NCBI GenBank assembly: GCA_900319525.1 | Contig: ONOU01000020.1 | Location: 1-41,399, forward strand | DNA: 41,399 nucleotides | Reading direction: 5' to 3' | Source: an uncultured Prevotellaceae bacterium | GTDB taxonomy: Bacteria > Bacteroidota > Bacteroidia > Bacteroidales > Muribaculaceae | Part shown: piece after piece, positions 33,117 to 40,609 of the stretch | Layout of the letters: every line of letters begins with the position of its first letter | Position numbering within the stretch: the first letter of the stretch is position 1 | Notes under the pieces: model-generated | Database searches by the model: none | What the model was told of the DNA's origin: nothing | Seen by the model: only the letters and a program-made list of their open reading frames with translations | Position numbers and translations under genes: made by a program

Positions 33117-33405
33117 AAGTTTCTCACAACAAGAAGCGCAATAAAAAGATGAATTTTCACGGCTTGCCCGAGATTTTTGGGGAAAAGTGTCTAAAATTTT
33201 GACACATGTAGCGTTTGCCTTAGTGTGCCAAACAAGCTTAACCATTGACATCAATCACAAAGTTCCTCTTCGAGGCACTTGCCGTATTTTGCTCTAGGAC
33301 CAAGCCGCGAACCACTTCGAGGTTCTTGCATGGTCTTACTCGTTGAAATCGGTTCTTCGAACCGATAACATATTCAATAGTATTAAGGACGGAAATAAAT
33401 CATTT
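33117..33405. repeat. Intergenic region with a cluster of short 'TTCG' hairpins
   Basis: Between the rpmB operon terminator and the LRR promoter there is no ORF. Three hairpins cluster: cctc-ttc-gagg (33265-33275), gaacc/ggttc with an acttcga loop (33309-33325), and atcggtt/aaccgat with a cttcg loop (33348-33366). The last begins 'aaatcgg' and ends 'ccgataac', much like the first inner hairpin of the element at 25796. Confidence 0.6.
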
Positions 33406-33453
33406 AAAAATGAAGCCTGCCCGCGGGCTGAGCATGTCAGCAGGCGGGCAGGC
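33406..33453 (-). terminator. Terminator of the rpmB-rpmG-DUF4295 operon
   Basis: A 10-bp G+C-rich stem (33453-33444 with 33424-33415) is extended by an inner gctga/tcagc helix. A five-T run (33410-33406) follows on the minus strand after a short spacer. Confidence 0.8.
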
Positions 33454-33476
33454 AGATATTGTTGATCGGCCTCAGA

Positions 33477-33626
33477 TTACTTGAGCCAGTCCTGTACCTT
33501 GTCGTTGGGGACCATGCGCTCCTCGAACACGTAAGCGCCAGTCTTCTCGGAGCGGACCATCTTGATCACCTTGCTCCATGAGCGTCCTTCACCAGTTTGA
33601 AGGGTTGCAACTACTTTCTTTGCCAT
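33477..33626 (-). CDS. DUF4295-family small protein
   Basis: A 49-residue basic protein from ATG at 33626 to TAA at 33477-33479. It begins MAKKVVATLQTGEGRSW and continues with the conserved VIKMVRSEKTGAY segment. Members are found in Bacteroidota as the third gene after rpmB and rpmG, as here, which suggests a ribosome-associated role; this is inference from context. It is too short for many gene finders. The spacing to rpmG is 30 bases. Confidence 0.93.
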   Translation of the reverse strand: MAKKVVATLQTGEGRSWSKVIKMVRSEKTGAYVFEERMVPNDKVQDWLK

Positions 33627-33656
33627 ACTGTTATATAGTCGTTTAAAGGGTTGTTA

Positions 33657-33845
33657 TTACTTGATCTCCTTGTGAACGGTCATGCGTTTCAGATAGGGGT
33701 TGTATTTCTTGAGCTCTAAACGCTCGGTGGTGTTCTTGCGGTTCTTGGTCGTGATGTAACGGCTGATGCCGGGAACGCCAGTACCCTTCTGCTCGGTGCA
33801 CTCGAGAATCACTTGCACGCGGTCGCCTTTTGCTTTCTTTGCCAT
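33657..33845 (-). CDS. rpmG: 50S ribosomal protein L33
   Basis: A 62-residue bL33. The sequence has VILECTEQ, then [27 protein letters not shown], the family's core. It has a single Cys and no CxxC pairs, so this is the zinc-independent form. It lies 17 bases after rpmB and before the DUF4295 gene, the standard Bacteroidota order. Confidence 0.97.
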   Translation of the reverse strand: MAKKAKGDRVQVILECTEQKGTGVPGISRYITTKNRKNTTERLELKKYNPYLKRMTVHKEIK

Positions 33846-33862
33846 AGTACGTTACTCCTTTC

Positions 33863-34120
33863 TTACTTGTTGATAACTTGGATTTCGGTGAGGTTTCCTT
33901 CCTCGGCAGCCTTCTTCAGGGCAGCATCGAGACCCATCTTGTTAATGTTGCGCAAGCCCGAGGCCGACACGGTCAGGCGAATCCACTGTCCCTGCTCGGG
34001 CCAGAAGAACTTGCGGTTGAAGACGTTAACGTTGAATTTGCGTTTCGTCCTGCGCTTGGAGTGCGACACGTTGTTGCCCGTGATCGCCTTCTTTCCGGTG
34101 ATTTGACAAACTTTAGACAT
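33863..34120 (-). CDS. rpmB: 50S ribosomal protein L28
   Basis: An 85-residue bL28: [29 protein letters not shown] at the N-terminus, [14 protein letters not shown] in the C-terminal part. Slightly longer than E. coli L28. It leads the operon; the best promoter lies about 350 bases upstream, leaving an exceptionally long leader. Confidence 0.98.
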   Translation of the reverse strand: MSKVCQITGKKAITGNNVSHSKRRTKRKFNVNVFNRKFFWPEQGQWIRLTVSASGLRNINKMGLDAALKKAAEEGNLTEIQVINK

Positions 34121-34464
34121 AGTTTCTAATTTTGTTTAGTTATTGTTCTTGTTTTACATTCTCTCGTTGTGGTCTCGCGCGCTACATGCCTGCCTGTACA
34201 CAGAAAAACACAGGCGCAGCACAATAAACCGGGTGTGGACATCCAATCGTGGAGAGGGCGCTCATCCCTACCGGTGTGAGAAGTCCACCGGCATCAGGGG
34301 GTTGAACAACAATCGGGTGTCTCGCTCGTTTAATATCGTCCTACGCTTGACTGCCAGGCACTTAGCATCATAGCCTCGACATCGAAGTTTCAACGATCAA
34401 GTGTCACACTCTTGACTTGACTAACGCATGAGCATCATCGCCAGCAAGACATGTGCCGCGAAAT
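34121..34464 (-). ncRNA. Long structured leader of the rpmB operon (or separate small RNA)
   Basis: If transcription starts at the promoter 34501-34471, about 340 bases precede rpmB with no protein-like ORF. Minus-strand structure includes ccggtg/caccgg (34291-34286 with 34276-34271), flanked by agggg/ccct (34299-34296 with 34269-34266). A second helix, gcctgt/acaggc type, lies near 34213-34185. I cannot assign it to a known RNA family. Confidence 0.45.
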
Positions 34465-34470
34465 CGGCTG

Positions 34471-34501
34471 CAAAGATACAACCGATTTTTGAACTACACA
34501 A
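34471..34501 (-). promoter_or_regulatory. Promoter upstream of rpmB
   Basis: Minus-strand TTG (34501-34499) and TATCTTTG (34478-34471) are spaced 20 bp. It is the only good box in the 448-base gap between rpmB and the dockerin-like protein gene. Confidence 0.75.
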
Positions 34502-34568
34502 CACATTTACAACACTTTTCTTGATTTTTTTATCCAATACCACTGCGACATGGCGAAAGGGGGTTGCC

Positions 34569-35498
34569 TCACTCACGGGCTGTGAGCATGTGGTCGATGA
34601 GCAACGTGACGTCACTGATGCCCACGATGCCGTCCTCATTCGCGTCGGCATAGGGGGGCATGCCCACCTCTTCCTCCTCATCATCGTCGATGTTGTTGAG
34701 CAAGAGGTCAATAAGACTTGTCACGTCGGCGATGTCAATCCGGCCGTCACCATTCACGTCTCCGGTTTCGGGCATATAGGCCGTTCCTTCAAGTTCTACA
34801 GTCACTGGGTGGGCCTTTTCACCGGTCAAGATGATTTGGGCGGTGTGGATACCCACGGTCAAGGGACGATAGCGCACAGTGAGCACCAGCGAATCCGCCT
34901 TGTTGCACATGGTAACCCCCATCAGCCTGAAGTCGCTGTCGCCCTGCAGCGTGGCAGCGATCTTTGGATTCAGGAAGACGGGGTCAAAGGGGTTATAGGG
35001 CGCCACCGCAAGCCAGCCGTCAAATTCGCTGCGATGAACGACAAGTGTCTTGTACACAGGACACATCACTGCGGTTTCAAAAGTCATCATCTTCTCATCA
35101 GGGATAAGAAATGCCGACGTCTTGATGCCATTGCCTCTTAATGTCACCTTCGCGTCTTGGGCTCCAGGACTGGAGAGGACAAGGGTGGCCCACCTCGGTC
35201 CCTCGTTCATGGGGAAGAAACTGATGACAACCTCGGCCCCCTCAGCGGCCTGCTCAGGCGTGATGGTCTTTGAACTCTTGATCACGTAGTCGATGGACGA
35301 GGCGCCCTGAAGCGTCAGGCTGATGTCATCGGTCAGATCAACGCCTGTCACTACCAGCGTCCTATACTCGTTATAGCCATTATACCCGTCACCGAAGTCC
35401 AGAGACGTGGTGCTGACAATAATTTGGGGCGCACCTTGAGCTACTATTGCCAAGGCCGCACAGATGTTTAATACTGCAAGTAATACGATTTTCCTCAT
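34569..35498 (-). CDS. Secreted protein with two dockerin-like repeats
   Basis: 309 residues with a signal peptide (MRKIVLLAVLNICAALAIVA). Two immunoglobulin-like segments follow (about 25-120 and 125-240) of the 'abnormal spindle/HYDIN' type: VSTTSLDFGDGYNGYNEYRT, VTLRGNGI and VTVELEGTAYM. The end has two calcium-binding dockerin-like repeats, GDVNGDGRIDIADVTSLID and ADANEDGIVGISDVTLLID, separated by an acidic stretch (NNIDDDEEEEV). In cellulosomes such pairs bind cohesins; no cohesin is in the window, so the partner is unknown. Confidence 0.85.
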   Translation of the reverse strand: MRKIVLLAVLNICAALAIVAQGAPQIIVSTTSLDFGDGYNGYNEYRTLVVTGVDLTDDISLTLQGASSIDYVIKSSKTITPEQAAEGAEVVISFFPMNEGPRWATLVLSSPGAQDAKVTLRGNGIKTSAFLIPDEKMMTFETAVMCPVYKTLVVHRSEFDGWLAVAPYNPFDPVFLNPKIAATLQGDSDFRLMGVTMCNKADSLVLTVRYRPLTVGIHTAQIILTGEKAHPVTVELEGTAYMPETGDVNGDGRIDIADVTSLIDLLLNNIDDDEEEEVGMPPYADANEDGIVGISDVTLLIDHMLTARE

Positions 35499-35735
35499 AA
35501 TTAATAAGATTTAAATGAATAGCTGATTTTTAGAGCTGTTAAGGGGAACACTTCCTCAATTAATATCACAAATTTCGCAAGAAATCTCCAACTGTCCAAA
35601 TTCAATGAGCCATATTATTCGTGAAAACCAAATATTTACTGTTTTTTGTAAAACACGGAGATGATAACCACTCACTCAAACGAACCTCACGCCATGCCGT
35701 CAACTATTGCCTTCCACATCACCCGCTATGGAATA
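35499..35735. other. Intergenic stretch without a recognised feature
   Basis: AT-rich upstream region of the dockerin-like gene. No TAnnTTTG box fits well on the minus strand, and no ORF is supported. Confidence 0.5.
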
Positions 35736-35777
35736 AAAACGGGGCGCATTGGCATGTTTGTTTGTTAATGCGTCCCG
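35736..35777 (-). terminator. Intrinsic terminator after the repeat protein
   Basis: Minus-strand 10-bp stem (35777-35768 with 35751-35742, one G-U pair), a 16-base loop and T5 (35740-35736). Confidence 0.85.
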
Positions 35778-35808
35778 CCTTTTGTTAGACGTTTTTGGCG
35801 TCAGGGGG

Positions 35809-36606
35809 TTACTGCTCGTTCAGCAGCAAGTCGAACATAGCGTCGAAATCGTTGACGTCAATCTTGCCGTCGCCATTCACATCGGGCACGCTGGCAAAAC
35901 CGCCCACCAACACTTCGGCCACATCATACACCATCGGGGAGCCACTCGATCCAGAGCACTTGCCCATGGCGACATTGGGGTTGGTGCCGGGGCGAACTGT
36001 CGCCTTGGTCAGACCGTCGAGCGGCGAGCCGCCCGTATCGTCATCGTCGGTCACCGTGACATTGCCCGAGCCGCCGTTGGCAATAATCGGTTTAGGGCCG
36101 GGGCCGATGGGCCTGTCCCACGGGGTGGGACGACCACCGTTCAGCGACGGCGCCTGACTCACATTAGGCTCACTGCCTGGTTTGACACTGCCCTTCACCA
36201 GGCCGTCGAGCGGAGAGCCACCCGTGTCGTCATCGCCGGTCACCGTGACATTGCCCGAGCCGCCGTTGGCAATAATCGGTCTAGGGCCAGGGCCGATGGG
36301 CCTGTCCCACGGGGTGGGACGACCGCCGTTCAGCGACGGGGCCTGACTCACATTAGGCTCACTGCCCGGCTTGACACTGCCCTTCACCAGGCCTTCGAGC
36401 GGAGAGCCGCCCGAACCGTCATCGTCCGTCACATCGCCGCTACCCGAGCCACCATTGGGGTGATCTACGGGTCCGGGGCCGATGGGTCTTTCCCAAGGGC
36501 TAGGTCGGCCGCCGTTCAGCGACGGGGCGCCCTTGTTGTCTTGGGCTTGACAAAGAAAAGTCAAACCCAGGCCAAGGCAAACAATCAAAAATGAAAGCTT
36601 CTTCAT
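35809..36606 (-). CDS. Secreted low-complexity protein with three 63-residue repeats and dockerin-like end
   Basis: 265 residues from the ATG at 36606 (MKKLSFLIVCLGLGL, signal peptide; the in-frame start at 36735 adds 43 unlike residues and is rejected). Residues 27-88, 89-151 and 152-214 are three near-identical units: APSLNGGRP(S/T)PW(D/E)RP, IGPGP, NGGSG, an acidic TDDD stretch, GGSPL(D/E)GL and KPGSEPN. The units are Gly/Pro/Asp-rich and probably disordered. The end (PDVNGDGKIDVNDFDAMFD) is a single dockerin-like repeat. I know of no function; an extended surface or matrix protein is possible. Confidence 0.85.
   Translation of the reverse strand: MKKLSFLIVCLGLGLTFLCQAQDNKGAPSLNGGRPSPWERPIGPGPVDHPNGGSGSGDVTDDDGSGGSPLEGLVKGSVKPGSEPNVSQAPSLNGGRPTPWDRPIGPGPRPIIANGGSGNVTVTGDDDTGGSPLDGLVKGSVKPGSEPNVSQAPSLNGGRPTPWDRPIGPGPKPIIANGGSGNVTVTDDDDTGGSPLDGLTKATVRPGTNPNVAMGKCSGSSGSPMVYDVAEVLVGGFASVPDVNGDGKIDVNDFDAMFDLLLNEQ
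35965..36528 (-). repeat. Three tandem ~189-bp intragenic repeats
   Basis: Units at 36528-36343, 36342-36154 and 36153-35965 encode the repeats above. The second and third are nearly identical at the DNA level; the first is more diverged and one codon shorter. Confidence 0.9.
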
Positions 36607-36972
36607 ATTTCTGTTGTTTTGCTGATGAATAATTCTTACCCATGTCAAAGCCAAGTGAGCGCAGCTGGGTTTCCACAAGGGCTGTTGATTAACTCTTGTC
36701 GAGGTGGCGGTAACGCGCCCTCTTACCGCTTGCAAGTGTCCACCCGACAGCCACCGGTTTCAACATGTCAAAACAGATGTTTTTCTCGGGTAAAATTAGT
36801 CATCTTGGCACTTTTAATCATGATAAAAATGCACTTTATTCTGAATATGTCTAAATCTTTTACAGTATTGTGTCTAATTCTTTTACACTTGGCCTATTTT
36901 CTGCTATTCAGCTAGGGGATCTGGTCATTTACAAAGTCAAATAATTTTTTTTTGAAAATCTTTTCATTTTGT
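36607..36972. other. AT-rich intergenic stretch
   Basis: Upstream of the repeat protein. I see no clear minus-strand promoter box, no ORF and no strong hairpin. A plus-strand reading frame here (36619-36915) is not protein-like. Confidence 0.5.
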
Positions 36973-37003
36973 TTTGTAAATTCAGAAAAAGTGCTTACCT
37001 TTG
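36973..37003 (+). promoter_or_regulatory. Strong promoter of the small transcription unit
   Basis: TTTG at 36973-36976 and TACCTTTG at 36996-37003 are spaced 19 bp. The predicted start is near 37009. Confidence 0.85.
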
Positions 37004-37008
37004 TGCAC

Positions 37009-37138
37009 TCAAGCAAATTCATGAGCTATGGAATAAATAATTGTTATTCGCTGGCTGTGAAGCCTCGCGAGACTTTAAGTGCTTAGTAATGGTTTGTTTT
37101 ACAGAACGATAACCCAGGTCTATACGGCCTGGGTTTTT
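37009..37138 (+). ncRNA. Candidate small RNA (or 21-codon peptide mRNA)
   Basis: A perfect promoter and an intrinsic terminator bracket about 130 bases with no annotated gene. The unit contains one tiny ORF, ATG at 37021 to TAG at 37084-37086 (21 residues, MSYGINNCYSLAVKPRETLSA), without an obvious ribosome-binding site. A non-coding regulatory RNA is the simpler reading, but a small peptide or leader cannot be excluded. It is transcribed toward, and stops before, the convergent winged-helix gene. Confidence 0.6.
37111..37138 (+). terminator. Intrinsic terminator of the small transcription unit
   Basis: aacccagg (37111-37118) pairs with cctgggtt (37128-37135), with a 9-base loop and T5 at 37134-37138. 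Confidence 0.9.
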
Positions 37139-37217
37139 CGATTCCTCATCCACTAAGCCATTTTCCAAGGGTTCCAGATGACAATTATGACACATCCTGA
37201 TCGTGATGGTTGCTAAT

Positions 37218-37257
37218 GACAGTGATGGCGCGGATAAGCGTCCGCGCCATCACTGTC
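37218..37257. terminator. Perfect 17-bp hairpin downstream of the winged-helix gene
   Basis: gacagtgatggcgcgga (37218-37234) pairs fully with 37241-37257 around a 6-base loop. It lies between convergent units, so it may terminate or protect either transcript. There is no T tract on either strand. Confidence 0.65.
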
Positions 37258-37314
37258 TTCATAGGGGGGAATAGATTGATTTCCTTATAAAATCATCAGG
37301 ACTGTTCAGTGGAG

Positions 37315-37518
37315 TTATCGCAGTGATACCTCGATATCATCCTTACCCTCGGCAAAGTTGAGCTTGCCTTCCTTGGCCAGCCAACCCAGGGCACAGTGCA
37401 TTTCGTTCACTTTGAGTTTAGCAGCCTTGCGCAGCTCCTTCAGGGTGAGAGCCTTCTGCGCATCGTTCAGGGCGTTCCACACGAGACCAGCCCAAGTTCC
37501 AATGTTCTCTACGTTCAT
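37315..37518 (-). CDS. Small winged-helix protein (DUF2582 type)
   Basis: 67 residues making up a single winged-helix domain: ENIGTWAGLVWNAL, then LTLKELRKAAKLKVNEMHCALGWLAKEGKL, and a basic tail. The family is common in Bacteroidota and archaea; a DNA-binding role is inferred from the fold, and targets are unknown. It is a single gene with a -7 box upstream. A small palindrome (atgcaa/ttgcat, 37648-37663) lies further upstream and could be an operator, but this is weak. Confidence 0.9.
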   Translation of the reverse strand: MNVENIGTWAGLVWNALNDAQKALTLKELRKAAKLKVNEMHCALGWLAKEGKLNFAEGKDDIEVSLR

Positions 37519-37575
37519 AAAATTAAACCTTTAAAAAAACAATCAAAAAAAATATGATGAATCAAAAATTCAGGA

Positions 37576-37583
37576 CAAAGGTA
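37576..37583 (-). promoter_or_regulatory. -7 box of the winged-helix gene
   Basis: Minus-strand TACCTTTG (37583-37576), 58 bases before the ATG. The -33 position lacks a clear TTTG. Confidence 0.6.
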
Positions 37584-37682
37584 ATCGTTTTTTTCACACT
37601 CACATAATGAAACATGCAAAAAGTCATGCAAACACCCGAAAATGGTTATGCAATCCGTTGCATTATCTCTCTGGGAGTTAGA

Positions 37683-37713
37683 AGTTAGGGTTGTTCACTC
37701 CTCAATCCTAACT
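37683..37713 (-). terminator. Hairpin after the secreted unknown protein
   Basis: An 11-bp stem (37713-37703 with 37693-37683, one G-U pair) and a 9-base loop, 2 bases past the stop codon. No T tract. Confidence 0.55.
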
Positions 37714-37714
37714 A

Positions 37715-38599
37715 TTAAAGCTTTCCTCCCAGCAGGCGGTATAGGTCGAGCGTGTGGGCAAAGTCGGCACGCTGGCCGTCGGTGAGCATCTTCACATGAT
37801 GGATACCTCGAGTGCTCAACAACTTGAGGGCGACCCAGTTGCTATGAGCCAGGGCATACACCAGATCCTTGTGCACGGGCCGCAACACATCGTCGCTCAA
37901 CTCCCAGTAGAGGCCGCCATCGAGTTCTCCGCTCTCATGGTCTGCGGGATAGAATGGGTAATCATAGCCATCTATCGTGAATAAAAGTTGATCAAAGTCG
38001 AGAGGATCGTCAGCACAGTACTGCACGCACAGCCGCAACGGGCCGGGCACGCTGTCCTCGTTCAGGTCAAACACCAGATAGACCTCGTTGCTCGTCTTGT
38101 CGCGCGACACATAGCGGGAATAGCAATCACCCGTCTCGTCGCTCTTGAAACCCGGCAACAGCTGGTCGATAGTGGTGGGCACGGGCAGGTCACGCCATGT
38201 CATGCGACGATAGCCATACTCCTGTATCGAGTAGTCGCCGGCCAGCAGGCTATCGACGTGGGCCTGCTCGGCGGGGGTCTTGCTCGTGCGGGGGAGCGAG
38301 TTCAGGCGCCGTCCCTCAACGGCATTACCGTCTGGCGAAGTGACCGGCGGCAAGTCCACCGTCCCCCATGCGTCGTCGCTGGTGTCCCAGGGGTCAGCAT
38401 TAGGGTCGGCCTTACGGGCGCGTTGCTCCAGCAACTTCTTGACAAGCTTAGCCCGTTCACGCTCAGGATGCAGGCGGCGTATCCCGGGCCTGATGCTTGG
38501 ATCTTTGTCCTCATCATCACGCGCCACACTGGCCATCCCCACAGGGACCGCAAGCAACGCCACAAGCAGCAAAATAATATATCTTCTTAATCTAAGCAT
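37715..38599 (-). CDS. Secreted protein of unknown function
   Basis: 294 residues with an N-terminal signal peptide (MLRLRRYIILLLVALLAVPVG). Residues about 30-110 are charged and probably disordered. The C-terminal half is globular, with GDCYSRYVSRDK and LRLCVQYCADDPLDFDQLLF; this half looks conserved in design but I do not recognise it. It follows cinA by 10 bases, so the two are co-transcribed, though no functional link is apparent. Confidence 0.8.
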   Translation of the reverse strand: MLRLRRYIILLLVALLAVPVGMASVARDDEDKDPSIRPGIRRLHPERERAKLVKKLLEQRARKADPNADPWDTSDDAWGTVDLPPVTSPDGNAVEGRRLNSLPRTSKTPAEQAHVDSLLAGDYSIQEYGYRRMTWRDLPVPTTIDQLLPGFKSDETGDCYSRYVSRDKTSNEVYLVFDLNEDSVPGPLRLCVQYCADDPLDFDQLLFTIDGYDYPFYPADHESGELDGGLYWELSDDVLRPVHKDLVYALAHSNWVALKLLSTRGIHHVKMLTDGQRADFAHTLDLYRLLGGKL

Positions 38600-38609
38600 G
38601 GATTACCAG

Positions 38610-39845
38610 TTACAGGAGTGAGAGGAGCAGGAGTTGGGCCTCGAGGGTGGCACGGGTGATGACACGATCACGGTCGCCAGGCAGCTGTTTGACCTGGGTG
38701 ACGACGCGGTCGCCGCACTTGGCCGCCATCCACACGGTGCCCACGGGCTTGGTGGGCGTGCCGCCGCCAGGGCCTGCAATGCCGCTGGTGGCGATGGCGC
38801 AGTCGGTGCCGATGGCGCGGCAGGCGCCTTCGGCCATCTGACGCACGACGGGCTCGCTGACCACGCCGTGCTCGTTGATGTCCTGCTCGTTGACGCCCAA
38901 CAACTGCATCTTTACCTCGTTGGCATAGCTGACGACTGCGCCCTTGAAGTAGTCGCTGCTGCCAGCGATGCTGGTGATCTCGTGGGCGATGTTGCCGCCC
39001 GTGCAGCTCTCGGCCGTGGAGAGGGTCAGCCCCTTCTCGCGCAGGCGGTCGCCCAGTATCTCGGGCAGGCGCTTGTCGCCGTCGGCAATGATGTGACCGC
39101 CCAGGATGTCGTGCAACTGGCGCGAGAGGCGCTCCATGTCGGCATTGATCTGGTCACGGTCGGTCGAGGTGCCCGTCAGGCGCAGGCGTATGATGCCGCC
39201 CTCGGGCAGATAGGCCAGGTGGATGCCATGCGGCATCTGGCGCTCAAACTCGTCGAGTTGCATGGCCAGCGCCGACTCGATGATACCGGTCACCACAAAG
39301 GTGCGGAACTCGATGTCCTCACCGTCGTTATAGCGGGCGAGCAACTGCGGGATGACGGCACGCTCCATCATCGCCTTGAGTTCAAAGGGCACGCCAGGCA
39401 TGCTCACCAGCACCTTGCCGTCACGCTCAAACCACATGAGCGGAGCGGTTCCCACCTCGTTCTGGATCACGCGGCACGACGAGGGCACCATGGCTTGCAG
39501 GCGGGTGTACTCGTTGAGCTTGAGGTGGCGGCGTTCCATCACCTGGCGCACATTGGCCTCGACAGCCTCGTCAAGCACCAACTCGCCGCCGAAGTAGCGG
39601 CACAGGGTCGGCTTGGTGATGTCATCCTTGGTCGGCCCCAGGCCACCGGTCATCAAAATAACGTCGGTCTGGGCAAAGGCACGGTCGATGGCCAATTCTA
39701 TCTGCCGGGCATCGTCAGGGACCACCTGCACGGTGTTCACGTCCCAGCCGCGAGGCGTCATGTGGCGGGCAATCCAGCCCGAGTTAGTGTCGGTGACCTG
39801 CCCAATCAGCAGTTCGTCACCGATGGCAATGATGCTGTATTTCAT
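38610..39845 (-). CDS. cinA: CinA-family protein (NMN amidohydrolase-like, competence/damage)
   Basis: 411 residues, two domains. The N-terminal MoCF-like domain (1 to about 170) has IAIGDELLIGQVTDTNSGWIA and VILMTGGLGPTKDDITK, linked in this family to ADP-ribose pyrophosphatase activity. The C-terminal PncC domain (about 250-411) has TAESCTGGNIAHEITSIAG (catalytic Ser/Lys region) and SGIAGPGGGTPTKPVGTVW, which deamidates nicotinamide mononucleotide. The length is normal. The upstream gap holds a TTTTAAG repeat rather than a clear promoter. Confidence 0.94.
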   Translation of the reverse strand: MKYSIIAIGDELLIGQVTDTNSGWIARHMTPRGWDVNTVQVVPDDARQIELAIDRAFAQTDVILMTGGLGPTKDDITKPTLCRYFGGELVLDEAVEANVRQVMERRHLKLNEYTRLQAMVPSSCRVIQNEVGTAPLMWFERDGKVLVSMPGVPFELKAMMERAVIPQLLARYNDGEDIEFRTFVVTGIIESALAMQLDEFERQMPHGIHLAYLPEGGIIRLRLTGTSTDRDQINADMERLSRQLHDILGGHIIADGDKRLPEILGDRLREKGLTLSTAESCTGGNIAHEITSIAGSSDYFKGAVVSYANEVKMQLLGVNEQDINEHGVVSEPVVRQMAEGACRAIGTDCAIATSGIAGPGGGTPTKPVGTVWMAAKCGDRVVTQVKQLPGDRDRVITRATLEAQLLLLSLL

Positions 39846-39850
39846 TGTTT

Positions 39851-39897
39851 AGTTTTAAGTTTTTTAAGTTTTAAGTTTTTGAGTTTTAAGTTTTAAG
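39851..39897. repeat. Imperfect TTTTAAG tandem repeat upstream of cinA
   Basis: About six degenerate units of TTTTAAG, with T-run length variation and one TTTTTGAG unit, lie directly upstream of the cinA start. Confidence 0.85.
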
Positions 39898-39947
39898 TAT
39901 GGTTACTATCGCCTGAAACCCACTGTTTATTTATCATTCTGGAGCGC

Positions 39948-40547
39948 TTACAGGGCGGGAATTTCTTTGGCGGGCCAGCCGTAGTCCTGGTAGTACTTGA
40001 CGGGCAATTCATGGGCTTTGACGTAGTCAGCAATCTGGGCGGCTCGGAACTCCTCACGCTTCTCGGCGTTGCTATAGATGGCCTGGAAAGCATCATACTT
40101 GTCGCCAAAGATGCGCTTGGCGCTGGGCAGGTAATTTGAGCCGTCGCCCACCCGGTCAAAAGCTGTCACAACCAGGCCACGCTCGCTCGATGGCTTCACG
40201 GTCATCTTGCCGGGATGGGCTCCGCCCGAAACCATCTTGAGCGTGTCACCAACCACATTATAGTTAAATACCCAGAAGTCACCCCAGACTACCACACTGT
40301 CGTCGGGGTGGGACTGGTCGAGTTCCACCACCTGAATGCACGGTATGCTCACCTCGCCGGGGGAGTACTGTGAGGCTATCGAGTCGGTCAAGTAGGCTGC
40401 GACGGCGTCCTCGCAGTCACCCGGACGGGTCTCGTCGGTGATCGCGGCGAGTTGTTCATTGCTGTTCCCACCATGACAAGAAGTCAAACTGCCAATGCTG
40501 CAAAACAGGATGGCAGCCGTCATCCAAAATTTCATCGTTTTCATCAT
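39948..40547 (-). CDS. Lipoprotein of unknown function
   Basis: 199 residues. A signal peptide with lipobox (LTSCHGG, acylation at Cys24) is followed by a globular domain containing VVWGDFWVFNYNVVGDTLKM and SGGAHPGKMTV. I do not recognise it as a named family; similar short lipoproteins are common in Bacteroidales. Met2 and Met5 are alternative starts. The promoter box at 40586-40579 serves it, divergent from the M48 protease gene. Confidence 0.8.
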   Translation of the reverse strand: MMKTMKFWMTAAILFCSIGSLTSCHGGNSNEQLAAITDETRPGDCEDAVAAYLTDSIASQYSPGEVSIPCIQVVELDQSHPDDSVVVWGDFWVFNYNVVGDTLKMVSGGAHPGKMTVKPSSERGLVVTAFDRVGDGSNYLPSAKRIFGDKYDAFQAIYSNAEKREEFRAAQIADYVKAHELPVKYYQDYGWPAKEIPAL

Positions 40548-40578
40548 CTTTATTATATATAATTGTGTAATAGTTGTG

Positions 40579-40586
40579 CAAATATA
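40579..40586 (-). promoter_or_regulatory. -7 box of the lipoprotein gene
   Basis: Minus-strand TATATTTG (40586-40579), 32 bases before the ATG. Back to back with the box at 40610. Confidence 0.65.
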
Positions 40587-40609
40587 CTTCGAATTCTCGA
40601 GATTGGGTG

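Noticed and set aside
33255-33370. tRNA or other known structured RNA
   Set aside because: The hairpins do not form a cloverleaf, and no T-loop motif (GGTTCGAAT) with matching acceptor stem is present.
38634-39896. 420-residue open frame on the plus strand, opposite cinA
   Set aside because: Shadow of cinA; low-complexity His/Ala/Gly composition with no domain.
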